Positions 48,130 through 59,487 of a stretch of 64,000 nt of DNA are shown here, piece by piece. The DNA comes from Uloborus plumipes. Its lineage: Eukaryota; Arthropoda; Arachnida; Araneae; Uloboridae. The notes under the pieces were generated by a model. The model ran no database searches and was not told the origin of the DNA. It worked only from the letters and a program-made list of their open reading frames with translations. The stretch lies in contig JAXGGA010001167.1 in NCBI GenBank assembly GCA_038373865.1, positions 1-64,000 of the forward strand. Reading direction: 5' to 3'. The first letter of the stretch is position 1. The number at the start of each line of letters is the position of its first letter. The position numbers and the translations under genes were made by a program.

Positions 48130-51100
48130 CTGGGAAAAACAAAGAACATGCCTTTTGATGCTGAATGCGCCTCAGACAACAAATCAGTTTAGAATAAGCA
48201 GAAACAAGGAGAAGGTATGGGTCATCCCAATGAAAATGGTACAAATCATGTCTGAAACTCTTTACTTAAGATTACCAATTTAAATAATTTCCACCAACTA
48301 ATCATATATATTTTTTTTTTTTTGAGTTTCCATTTATTTGTGTATAATGAAGTGTAAATAACTAGTACATGACTCATTTATGAAAGGATTTTAAATATTT
48401 TGATCACTTTGTTTAACAGAATGGACATATAACAGAGTGGACAAATAAGCCTTTAAAAATATCTGTATAATCACAAAGAAAAGTTAGAATCACATAACAA
48501 GCATAAAGTGGAATAAACAGCCTAAAACTGTAAGTTTGTCTGCAATTTCAAGAAAAAATTTATTTTTTTCATTATGAAATCGGCTCTAACAGAGTGGACA
48601 TCCAACAGTTCAAATTAACTACCATAAGAAAAGAATTAGGCTCACCCTGGATGTTGACTACACAATTCAAAATGTAGCAAGCTAATCACGACAGTTATAC
48701 AGTCGACGCTCGTTATAACGACCACACGTTACAAAGACCATCCTAATATAACGACCGGTGAGAAAACCCCCAACTGCATCCCAATATACTCTGTTCTACC
48801 TCTTATAGCGACCACTCGTTATAAAGACCGTTTTCTGTAGGACGGAGCCTGTCGTTATATCGAGCGTCGACTGTACTACCTATATCTTTAAAAAAATATA
48901 TCAGATTGAATGCAATTGTTTATTTTATTTCCAAAAGGCATATAACAGAGTGGACAATTCGAAACATAGAAAATCTAGGGACATGGATAAATAATAGTGT
49001 TTTGGGGGGAAATTTCATTTGCGTAATAATCTACAGAAATGGTGTCATAAGCATCCTTTGTGCAGTGCAGTGTAATTTACTTTGTTGTTACATTTCAGTT
49101 TAATTTGAAATCGCATTTAAAATTCTAGCAATTTGAAGCTGGGATACGTCATTTTCTCCTTCTTCTGACAAAGATAATTTTTTTGTGTCATTTCTAAATG
49201 GATTATACCTAATCAATTGAAGTAATATTTAGGCCAATGTCTGCTGCGTAAACGTGACCCATAATCGGGGCACGTTTATGCAGTCTCATTTATTGACCCA
49301 GTCTCACTTACAGGGCGGCATTTTTCATTATTTTGACATCTACTTAGTTATTTTAGTTCTTTGGAGACATCTATAAAATAAATTACATTTATAATGGGCA
49401 GAATGGTCTGTAAAATTAAAGCCGAATTGACATGAAGACATAACTATGATTGTATGCTACTAGAAACGAATTTCGTGCTCAATTAAACCTTGAATGATGA
49501 TTTGCAAAATCAATAACCTGAAAATACCAAAAAGATTTGACGCAGTACAGTGCAAAAAAGCTTCAAGAGCAAGTTTACGCAGTAAGAACTAACGTAAACG
49601 TGACCGTCGCCTTGTTCGGAATTATTTTTAGCGTGCAACGAAATTTATTAACATTTTTGTTTATACGAATGCTGTTCTCAAACAATTATGAAGTTCTGCT
49701 AAATTCATATATTTGTTTATTTTTATCTAAGCATTCTTAGTTCACAATAAGCTTCAATAATTTCAACACAAAATTTACTCAAGTTGGCAGAAAATAGGTT
49801 ATCCTCCCCAGATGTTATACCAAAGCTCGACGGAAGCTAAAAAACTTGTGAGAGTACTTTCAAGGGACCAGCATCAATCTGTCACGACTAGTGACACACC
49901 AATTATAACATATTTTGATAAAAGGACACTGCGTAAACGTGCCCCGGTCTACCCTACTGATGCTGAAAAAGATGGGCCATATTCGTTTTTCTAAAATATT
50001 TTGACGATAAAGTTAGTGAGACATCTTGAATCAAAATATAATATCCAGGAAAATATTACCTTGGTTATGAATAGAGAATACTTAAATTACTTCACAAAAA
50101 CGTTTCTTAGAAAAGAAAAGAAATTGTTGATCATGCGTCATTTTTAATTATTTTCAAAGTAGACCTTGCAATACTGAACGATGCATCTAGTTTTGCAATA
50201 TAAGTCTTAATATGAACCATCTGAAAAGTTCTCATGATGTTACAAGTTTCTCTTATGTGGTGTATTACACAGTTAACTGCAATTGTCTTAATGTTGATTA
50301 AAAAATATTACCCAATCCTTCAAAGGTCCCAGTTAGAAGTCCTTGCATTGTTGCCTCGGTACCAGTAGGAGCAACGATTTTAGCGTATGACGTCATAGCT
50401 GCGTAGAAACTTCCAAAACAAGGACCTTGTAAAAGTTCCACAAGAAGCGCCACCCAAGGATTGTACAAGTAAGAGTAAATTAAAAACCTAATTCCGTAAG
50501 CGATGAAGCACAAAGTGAAAATATTCACATGACCGAGTTTGTTTATGATCCACCCTGAAAAAAAGAAAAATGGCAGTTCTCCTAAGAAACACTGAATGCC
50601 AGACGAAAGGCCTAAAACCAATTGGTTGGCTTTTAAATTCATCCTGTAATACCAAAACACGTACGATCTTGATATTCCTGTAGCAGCACCTATGAGGAAG
50701 ATCGCCAAAATCAAAAACAATATTTTTGGCTTTATAATAAGAGTACCAACATCCTTGCAGATATTTTTGGACAGTTTTGCGTTTTTAAACTTTAGTTGGC
50801 TAATCACCGGTAAGTCCAGCAAAAATAGTATCACTAGCAAATAAAATCCCGCCGAAAAATTATAAGACTTTGATGAACCTGTGAATAATTGATTCAGATA
50901 GCCTGTTAAAAGCGCGAACGTCCCCCAACCAATTGTCCCAAACATACGTTGCCGTCCATAAAGTTCCGGACGGCCTTCAAGAGCATTAAAGCAAGCAGCA
51001 TCGGAAAGGGATACAATGGAGCCGTTAGCCATGTAAATTATACAAATACATATACTCAACATCCATAACTGAAGAGTATTTTTTGCCATTATGTCACAAT

Positions 51101-52802
51101 CATCATTGCCATAGCATGCTTCATTGCAGCTTGAAGCGTTACTTGCTGTGCATCTGTCCAACAGCGCAGTCAAAATGTCATTAAAAGCATGCATTTGCAC
51201 GCTTTTAGCGGTGGAATTTTTCGAACAATATTCACTTTCATTCTGGCATACGGTGCAACTGTAACAGTCAATACTGCTGTTGCTTAATGATTCTGCTCCG
51301 CAGCGTTCACTAACAAATTTGACGATATAAGAGGTTCTCTCGTTGCAAAAAATATTTGCATTGTGCTCCTTTTGTACTTGGTGGTAAGGCCGAGGAATAG
51401 AATTAAGCCCCAAATCTGCAGCTATGTCGATTGTTATTAAAATGAAGAAGACAGTTTTAAATTTTTGAAAATGGTCTACGATGCCTCCGAGCAAAGTTCT
51501 TGATATTAGAGTTAAGCATGACACAAAGAAAAATATAATTCCGACTTCATTTGCTGGTATTCCTAATTGCTTTGCATATACTGTGGCAAATGGAATCACT
51601 CCGGAATGTGCTGGAAGAAAAAAAAATCTTTAAAATAAGGTTTAACACAATAGAGTATTAATAATATCATTATGAAAATAAAATTCAATTGTTTTACTGC
51701 GCATCACCCTTGTACTGGAAAAAATAGTGATTTTTAAGTCATTTTTGAGCAATTCCACGTCAAATCAATCATGAAAAAAGTTTTTGACCCCACCATTTCC
51801 TAGTTTAACAAAAATAGTGTGAAGGACACATATGACAGAATAAGTAATCCTACATTTTTTTAAATTTCTACTTCAAAAATTGTACGAAATACAGAGCTGT
51901 TAAAAAAGAAAAAAAAAGTTTTTACAAGAAACTGCTTTTTTTAATTACAGTAGAATAAAAATTCAAGAACCATTGTGAATTAAAGAAAATCGAGCTTTCT
52001 ATTGAAATATTACGTGACATACTTCCGACAGGTTTAAGTTTCTAATTGCCTCAAAATTGTTAAAAAAATCATTATTTTTAACAGCAAAAATTTGATGCAC
52101 AGTAAAAAACGCAACCACTCTCAGACGCCAGACACCCGCATGCTGCTTAAAACAACATAGGGAAAGATATATTAAAGAGCCAGACGTCTTAAAATTGTCA
52201 CTCAAAGACGTTGCTGGCTGACTATTAGCTACTTTTGCACAAGGACAAACTAGAGAGCAAGAAAATCGAGAAATATATAGCGCTCTAAAATGCGATTAAT
52301 CACGATTTAATGCGATTAATCCAATGCGATCAATTTTCCCCAAGCTGATCCCAGTGTTATGAAATTGCAAACTATCCGTACTCTATTTTCCGGTATTATA
52401 CAGGTATTGCGTGACTCATTATTTTTGGGAGGGGGGTGATAAAAAAGAGAGAGAGAGGCAAAGGGAAGCTTACTGGTTCGCGAATTTTTCACAAATTTTT
52501 ATTGGTTTGAGAAAAACGTTGTCATAGACTATTTTTGGATTTTCAACTACTTAGTACGAAAACAAACAAAAACGTTTTTGAAAATTCAATTTTTTATGTA
52601 ATAACCGAGTTTCAAATGGGCTGAAAAAATGTTGGTATAGCCCATAAAAGTGGCCAATTGGTGAAAACAAAACCAACAAGCACACTCAACATGATTAATC
52701 TCGAAAAGCAAAAAGAAAGCAAGGGAATTGTACGTACTCACCGCCGTTTAATAAAAAGTAATGAATTTTCACAGGTAATAGATTCCTGTTTATTTCCAAC
52801 AT
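47975..52802 (-). CDS. Gene C: MFSD6-like major facilitator transporter, spliced CDS of 3 exons, 504 aa
   Basis: On the minus strand the CDS joins 52802-52742, 51610-50312 and 48129-47975; both introns are phase 1 and the total is 505 codons with stop. Helix 1 spans exons 1-2 (LLPVKIHYFLLNG + AHSGVIPFATV). The helix 2-3 signature is diverged: GGIVDHFQKFKT, about residues 62-73, keeps the Asp but loses the usual A-D and N-R pairs. The extracellular loop (about 95-200) is the shortest of the three but has 10 Cys. The family motif YGRQRMFGTIGWG begins near 238. It is probably a 12-helix membrane transporter with unknown substrate. It is shorter than A and B mainly because of the loop and a 20-codon first exon. 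Its orientation is opposite to A and B. Confidence 0.86.
48415..48956 (+). repeat. Region with recurring AACAGAGTGGACA phrase (gene C intron 2)
   Basis: AACAGA(A/G)TGGACA at 48415, 48431, 48588 and 48944, all in the same orientation. The 174-bp MITE at 48700 sits inside. Element ends not identified. Confidence 0.55.
48700..48873. mobile_element. pogo/mariner-type MITE (174 bp) in gene C intron 2
   Basis: Inverted ends CAGTCGACGCTCG(T/A)TATAACGAC, about 23 bp with one mismatch, flanked by TA (48698-48699, 48874-48875). Non-coding. Confidence 0.8.
49243..49945. repeat. Region with recurring CTGCGTAAACGTGCCCC phrase (gene C intron 2)
   Basis: CTGCGTAAACGTGACCC at 49244, its inverse GGGGCACGTTTATGCAG at 49267-49283, ACGTAAACGTGACCG at 49591 and CTGCGTAAACGTGCCCC at 49929. 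Non-coding; ends not identified. Confidence 0.5.
50312..51610 (-). CDS. Gene C coding exon 2 (main transporter body)
   Basis: Acceptor tttcttccag immediately precedes 51610; the exon completes an Ala codon and reads HSGVIPFATVYAKQLG. It continues without interruption to TFEGLG and the donor G|GTAATA (GT at 50311-50310). A GTG at 51599 looks like a start to automatic ORF callers but is an internal Val. Confidence 0.9.
52742..52802 (-). CDS. Gene C coding exon 1 (20 codons)
   Basis: Minus-strand ATG at 52802 reads MLEINRNLLPVKIHYFLLNG and ends G|GTGAGT (GT at 52741-52740). An in-frame TAA lies 18 nt upstream of the ATG, fixing this start. A good acceptor (cttctttacag) places the exon start at 52838. 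The match to exon 1 of B (LPFKIHYFLLCGG) and the same phase-1 donor identify it. Confidence 0.82.
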
Positions 52803-52810
52803 TTTCGCAT
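52790..52810 (-). promoter_or_regulatory. Upstream ORF overlapping the gene C start
   Basis: Eight bases upstream of the main ATG a second ATG (52810) opens a 6-codon frame, MRKCWK, that stops at 52790 inside the main coding exon. It would overlap the main start in another frame and could lower translation. This is inference from position alone. Confidence 0.45.
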
Positions 52811-52987
52811 TCTTCTCCGATTACTCAGTTGAATAAATCTGTAAAGAAGAAATAAAGGTACAAAAGCAATTTACATTCGAAAAGAAAATGTCCATCTTAA
52901 AATGATATAGTTTAGATCACAACAGTTGGCATTCGTCTTCTGTCGAATCTACTGATCATTGGCTTAAAAAGGTGAGGCAAAGATTAA

Positions 52988-53510
52988 CCCATTTATGCCC
53001 AGTAGCTTAAAAACGGGACGCTTATTAGTTACTGCATACAAAAACCTGTAATGGGTATATCAGTTTACTAAAGCTGTTTTTCACAAGTTAAATAGTTCTT
53101 CTTCTTGAGAAAACCAGTTAGAGCCCCTATTTGGACATCAAAGTTTATATTGACAACTATTTTCAAACAAATCAGTCAAGCAACGATCCAGCATGGGTAG
53201 CCACAGAAAGTAAGTTTTTTTTTTGCGAACTTATTTTTCATATAACTAAACTATTTTAAAATGATTTGCATAAAATTGATCACAGATGCCTTCTGTAATG
53301 TTACTTCGCAAAAGTAAAATCAAGTAAGGTCGTATCTTGCTCACATATCTGCAAATTATCCCATAAAGAGGACATTAAATAACTTAATAAATATGGCAAC
53401 GGCGAACTATTTTAAGCCTAAAATGTTTGTAAACTTTTGTAATGTCCAAGTAAGTTTTAAGCAGAAAAAATTTGAAAAAAATGTAAAAAAAAAACTTGGA
53501 CATAAATGAG
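52988..53510. mobile_element. piggyBac-like MITE (523 bp) upstream of gene C
   Basis: TTAA at 52984-52987 and 53511-53514; ends CCCATTTATGCCC and GGACATAAATGAG are imperfect inverted repeats, related to the 7921-8422 element. It lies about 150 bp upstream of gene C exon 1. Confidence 0.6.
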
Positions 53511-53514
53511 TTAA

Positions 53515-55063
53515 GAGTCGGATGGTTCAACTGCGGCGAATGGAAGATACCTTTTATGTGAAACTCGTGAAAGAATCTCGATTTCTTCCAATAGTTTAGT
53601 TTGAAACGTGTCACTTGACATTGGGACAATTGCTTCAAAAATAGAGTGCTTTAATCTCTCCATCTGTTATCCCTTTGCAATGCTTAAAACTGATTTAAAA
53701 CGAGAGAAACTGGAGTTGCTAAAATTAAACACTACTAAAACAACTTTTCTTGGCGAAGCATCGTTGCTTGTTTTAAAATTATAGTGAATTGTCTCTACAT
53801 GCACTCATAATCTTCAATCAACTAAAGAAACTTTTAAAATGGAAAGTTGAGTAAATACTTTGAAAGAAGTTAAAATATTCCATAGTAAGTTTAACTATGA
53901 TTGATTATAAACATACTTTATTAAGCCCAAACTTTTATTATCCACTAGTGCGAAATAAAATCAGGAAATATGTGCAATCTCTGTGATGTACTACACTAGT
54001 GGATATAGTCCGGGGGCTAGTCCTTTTACCACCTCATGCGATGTCTAAATATGCCGCCCCCCTCCCCCTAAATTAAAAAATTAAAAAGCAAAATAAAAAG
54101 CCTTCGAATATAATGCTGGAATTCATGGTTCATAAAAGAAAAAAAAAACTCCACCCCTTTTACACTTACACTAAGAAAATAAATAACGAATGAAAATAGA
54201 TCAACTTTTAAAATCTTTGGACAAGTTGTGTAAAATCTATAAACAAGCCGGAATCATCTTAAAGTATGGACGAAATTTTAAGATGAAACTATCAAACAGA
54301 AGTTGAACTTCATGTTTCGATAAGGATTTGCGGGGTGAATCGAAGCACTTTAATCTGTTACTCCAATGCAAACTTATTTAAAGGAAACTGTTTGAAGAAT
54401 CTTCTTACCCCAATTCTTCTACTCAAGGCAGGTACAAGAATTTATTTTTATTCCTTCTGGTGAACAACTAGATCTTAGAAGGACAGAAAGTTTGAGATTT
54501 AAAAAGATGCTTGCCCCTGGGGGAGACTTTTTTTTCCTTAAAATACATGGGAGGGGGGGGGTCATACAGACTCATTTAGCAAAAGTCCAGTCCACAGACT
54601 ACGCTGAATACTTAGGAAAATCTTACAGGACGATCTCCGAAACCCAGAGATTTTAAGAAACTAAAGAAAAGGTAGCGTTCATCCCAGAAGATGCTATGAA
54701 AAAACTTAAGTCAAGCCACAACTACTCGTTTTAAGAACAAGATCGTTTTTGTGGGATGACATGAGTGACTTCAATTCATATTAAATATTTGTTTTTCAAT
54801 TCAAATGTGCCTTTTCTTAGAATTTATTTTATTTTTTTAATGAGTTTAAAATTATTTTTGAATTTTGACAAACCATACGTTTACTGGTATAGAAAATAAA
54901 CTTTTGTTTGACTGTAACTATCTGTTCTCCTCCATCAATATTACCAATGCTTGTGGGATCTATCACAAGTTAAATTAAAAGAAAAAAGTAATAATTTCAA
55001 CATGTCCGATTGATCCCTATCAGCGGAGTGAATGGGGTATCTAATTACTATATCACTATATAT
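53515..55063. other. Spacer upstream of gene C, no gene seen
   Basis: No coding recognised. The promoter or 5' exon of gene C may lie here or further on, but I could not place it. Confidence 0.5.
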
Positions 55064-55481
55064 CTTAATATATAAAAATTACGTGTTCCTGTGTTTGTGG
55101 CCAATGGACTCCTCAGCTACTGAACCGATTTTAACCAAATTTTGCACGCAGTTTCAGTTTGGTCCATCTTAAATGATAGGATAGTTTTTATCTCAAACAC
55201 GTCCTGGCAGCGTATCTACTGGATACGTATCTACACGTTCTGGCAGCTTCCGGAGCGCCGTAAACAGGTTGTAAGTTAGCGGTGAGTTGAAAGTTATTTG
55301 ACTTTTTTGTGAAGTAAATTAAAAACAAACGCGTTACTTCCCTTGAAATTTATATATGATAAGCTGTCAGAAACGATTGTCACTTAAGATTTTTACGCCT
55401 CTGAGGCTGAGAGATGGAAAGCGCTTGGTGGGATAGCTCCTAGACTGCATTAAAGTGGCTGTTCTTCTTACTACTATTATA

Positions 55482-56900
55482 CACTGCTCGACATTGAAAA
55501 TGCAACACCAAGAAGGAGTGGTCAGAAATTGATGAAATTTGGTAAAAAGACAGAGACATCATGGAACAATAAGTGATATTTATTTCAAAATAAATAAGCA
55601 AAATTTAGAGCCAGGACGGCGTCGGCTCAGTAAGAAGTAGGACCACCGCGGACAGCGATGCACGAAGAAACACGTCTAGGCTTGGAGTCAATAAGCCTGC
55701 GGATGGGGTCCTGAGGGATGGCACTCCATTCCCTTTCAACCAGTTGCCACAGTTCGTCCTCTTAACGAGGCAGTGGCAGGTTCTGCAAACGGCGTCCAAT
55801 CACGTCCCACACATGTTCGATTGGTGACAAGTCAGGAGAGTATGGTGGCCAGGAAAGCATCTGTACACATCGTAGAGCATGTTGGCTGATTTGAGCACTG
55901 TGAGGCCGGGCGTTATCCTGTTGAAAAATTGAATTTGGCAGACCCTGAAGGTAGGGGATTGCCACCGGCCGCAGTACATTATCTACATATCGTTGGGCCG
56001 TCATAGTGCCCCGAATACGAACTAGAGGTGATACGGAATTGTATGCAATAGCGCCCCAAACCATTATGCCACGTTGTCACGCTGTGGGGCGTTCCACAGT
56101 TACTGCCGGATTCGATCTTTCTCCACGTCGACGCCACACACGTATGCGATGACTATCGCTGGACAAACAGAAGCGAGATTCATCTGAGAACACTACAGTT
56201 TGCCATTCTGCCATCCACGTCGCTCTGGTCCGGCACCATTCCAAACGTTGGAGTCTGTGCTGTGAGGTCAATGGCAGTCTTCTTAGCGGGCGCCGTGATT
56301 GCAGGCCACGTGCAACCAGTCGACGGGAAATGGTTCTGGTCGACAAGGAACATCCAGGGTACCTTGCACGTGCTGCAGAATCGACGTACAAGTGAGTTGC
56401 GGGTCCGCCACAGCTTGTCGGTGAATCCGTCGATCCAAGCGGTCTGACGTCACTCTGGCTGTACCTGCACCCCTCAGTGTGGCTACATTTCCTCTTTCAA
56501 ACCATCTCCGACACAGCCGATGCACAGTGCTTGCATCCATGTGGGTATCAGCTGCAATTTGACGTATGGACCAACCTCCCCTTCTCAGTCCGATCACCAT
56601 ACCCCTTGTAAAGTCGTCTATATGCTGGAAGTGTCTTCGTTGAGGACGGCGTGACATTTTCTCCTATCACACGTATCCTTCGAGACAAAAACCAAATTTC
56701 TCCGATAATTAGTCTGGCAGAAAAACCAACATGAACATAGCAGACTTTTCAACTTCATTCTCTTATATCTTACTTCACGTGCGTCGGAGAGCTGCGCATT
56801 TCATATCATTTGCATAACTCAGTGACGTGCGTCTACGGTAAAATTTGCATGAATTTCTGACCACTCCTTCTTGGTGTTGCATTTTCAATGTCGAGCAGTG
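55482..56900 (-). mobile_element. Tc1-type DNA transposon, 1.42 kb, perfect 49-bp inverted ends
   Basis: Left and right ends (from CACTGCTCGACATTG) match perfectly for 49 bp and are flanked by TA (55480-55481 and 56901-56902). One minus-strand transposase fills the interior. The element sits inside a Helitron-like element. Confidence 0.93.
55605..56657 (-). pseudogene. Tc1 transposase, broken by one frameshift and two stops
   Basis: Reading on the minus strand: N-terminal paired HTH (RGMVIGLRRGGWSIRQIAADT) from 56657; a frameshift near 56350; then CSLSTRTISRRLVARG, and VVFSDESRFCLSSD with the first catalytic Asp. A TGA precedes the GIMVWGAIAYN block, followed by FQQDNARPH (second Asp) and SPDLSPIEHVWD (Glu, 32 residues after the second Asp by my count). 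Another stop follows near 55762, and the tail ends AVRGGPTSY near 55620. The catalytic triad residues survive but the gene cannot make one protein as written. Confidence 0.85.
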
Positions 56901-57779
56901 TATATACAAAGTTTGTTTGGATGGATTTATGGCTGGAGCAGTCAGTTGATAAGCAGTCCGAAAAAATTATCTTTTTAACTAAACCTTTTTTGAGCCTCTG
57001 TCGCCGGGCGACATAAAGCACATGTTCTGACAGCTTCTGGAGCGCAGTAAAATAGGTTGTAAATACAGAAACAATAATGGATGATTAATGTAGGTACTAT
57101 TTTTTTTTTTTTTTTTTTTTTTTTGCATTTTCTAATAAAAAAAACTTAATAAATTCAAAAATTTGCTTATTTACTGCCTTTAAGGCGGAACAGAGTTCGC
57201 CCGGTCAGCTAGTATATAAATAAGTTCAACATGTTTTGTCTTTGCTTGGAATATCTAAAGTAAAGCAAGACCGAAGTTTTTATCTAAAAATTTAAATTTG
57301 AAAAACATTTTTGACTACATCTTATGCAATCAAATCTGAAAAGTGTACCTATTCACCCCGTTTTATGGTATTGTTAAAAAGTTTGGTAATATATCTTATA
57401 AGATTATCATATGTGGTAATTATTTTATAATGTGTACCTGTACATACTTAAACTAAGCGTTGAAATTTCTACAATCTTTTTACCGGCCTTTTTAAGTCAG
57501 GGTGCCCATCTGGGGGGCGGGAGGGGAGTCATGACGCTATGCTATTGAAATTTTAGGGAGTTCTTACGAATGGGTATTTTCTTCTTTTCTGGGACGTGCA
57601 CCTTTGCTCTTGGGGGAGGGGTGCACATCTGTTTAAGTACCTCATTTATTCAGAGTTTTTTATTTTAAAAAGATTACTTTGTATTATTACATTTTTTCAA
57701 TAACAATGTGTTTTTTTTTTTTTTCATATTTATACATTTATACATACTTTGCATTCGAAAGAAATCTATGTACATAAAA

Positions 57780-58330
57780 ATGGATGTATGTATATTTGTT
57801 TGTATGTTTATTCCTTATACAAATCCACAGTTTTCGTCGGATTTTCATCCAACTTGGCACAGAGGTTCCTTGATGAACTAAAATTTATATAGGTAGGGTT
57901 TTAAAATTTTTAATAAATCCAAAAAGCTCAAAATTCAAATTATTTGCCTCAAAATGGAAATTTTCTTTCAATTTTGAATATGATGTCGGCCCCGCTTAAA
58001 CGAATTCTGTCGGTTCCAAGAAATATTATTCGATTAAGCGGGGATCTTTAACATTGCGTCTATGGCATGGGTTCCGGAATGTTTTATTCCTATAAGCGGG
58101 GTGTTCATTTATCCGTTACACGATTAAGCGGGGACGACAGTATACAGTAATAGAGATAAACCTTTAAGCATACAAATGGATAAAATTTAACGTTTAAATA
58201 TGAGTATTTTCCAACAAAGATTACGATTAACAATAAATTATCAATTTATTGCTCACCTATTTCAAATAATTTTTTAGAGCTATATTGTATTAATAAGCAC
58301 CCTGGCAACGCCGGGTAATAAGATAGTATA
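57780..58330 (+). mobile_element. Helitron-like fragment
   Basis: Contains TTGTATGTTTATTCC...TTTTCATCCAACTTGGCACAGAGG and ends CCTGGCAACGCCGGGTAATAAG, like the 3' hairpin at 9615. No target duplication. Assignment is weak. Confidence 0.4.
57980..58143. mobile_element. pogo-type MITE
   Basis: TGTCGGCCCCGCTTAAACG near the left end mirrors CGATTAAGCGGGGACGACA at the right; (A/T)TAAGCGGGG occurs four times within. It is nested in a Helitron-like fragment. Confidence 0.6.
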
Positions 58331-59487
58331 AAATAAATTAAACTTACTTCATTTCTTTATGTCCAAAAGTGAACAATGAGTTTAAAATTGCTGGTGTCAT
58401 GAAATCAAAGGCATCTTAAGTGTTACAACAGTCTCATCAACCTTTAAGCAATTATCAACTATTTGTGTTCCTTCCAAGCGCGAAAAAAAAATCTTACATT
58501 TATTTTCTTATCTGATAATCTTAGGATGAAACTTTAGACTGTACTAATCAGTTTCTTTCGATACGAAATGAAAGGTCAGCAAATAGCAAAATCTTTCACC
58601 CGACACAATTCCTTACTGGCGCAGCAGAAGCAAATTTTAAAATTTGTAAAATTATTTGTAAAAGTAATTAGAAATATAAATGTCTGAATTTCACTCTTAT
58701 TTTTTCATTTATTTATTTTTCACTTTATTTACCTACTTACATAGTGTTTATCAGTTTCAATGAAATTTACGTCCTTTCCGGTTAATTACTTTTAATTTTC
58801 ACTTTGCTCTTATTTTATTTATATTTAAGAGCAAGGCAGTATTTAAGGGGTAGGTTTTTAGGGTCAAAAACCCCCTCCAAAAGTTTTCAAAGTCTCCAAA
58901 GTCAAAAACATTACGAAAATGCTTTTCATAATTTCTCACTGAAAATATATTATTTCTATTTTATTTCAATTTTCTTCTTTACTTTGAAACTGCATTTGAA
59001 AAATGAAATTACCATTATTGAAGGATAGTACAAATTAAGTGTTTTTTCTACAGTATTTATATTTTTATTGTAGTTATTACAAACATAATTTCTAAACAAT
59101 ACACCTTTCCCTTCGAATTTTTAATACCACTAAGAAAAATACCAAAGTTCTCCAAATTTGTAAGTACCAAACTTTATATTTACACATCTTATAAGTGTCC
59201 GTAAGGTAGAAATTTCAAAAGTACTCCTTTGAATGCGAGTATGTGAGTAAACTCATTCATCCAGATTTTTTTTTCTTCATTGAAAAGATGAGTCATTTTT
59301 GTTAAATTTTCCATGTTAATACCCTTTTAGCTTCTATTCTAACAAAAATCAACAGAATATAAAGCATGAAATCAAATTTTATTGACTTTATAGATTTCAC
59401 GAGAAATAAGTTTAGTAAACCCCTCCCCGAAACCGAAGTCTGGTTACGGCCCTGTTTAAGAGCTATTTATTGTATTGTTTAGTCAAT

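Larger units (their letters stand above)
55064..57213 (+). mobile_element. Helitron-like non-autonomous element interrupted by Tc1
   Basis: Starts ATATCTTAATATATAAAAAT and ends GCCCGGTCAGCTAGT followed by ATATA, a style of end typical of arthropod Helitron/Helentron derivatives. It has no long inverted ends and no target duplication. An internal direct repeat (GTTCTGGCAGCTTCCGGAGC at about 55237, and a diverged copy at about 57025) lies on each side of the Tc1 insertion. Assignment is by end structure only. Confidence 0.5.
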
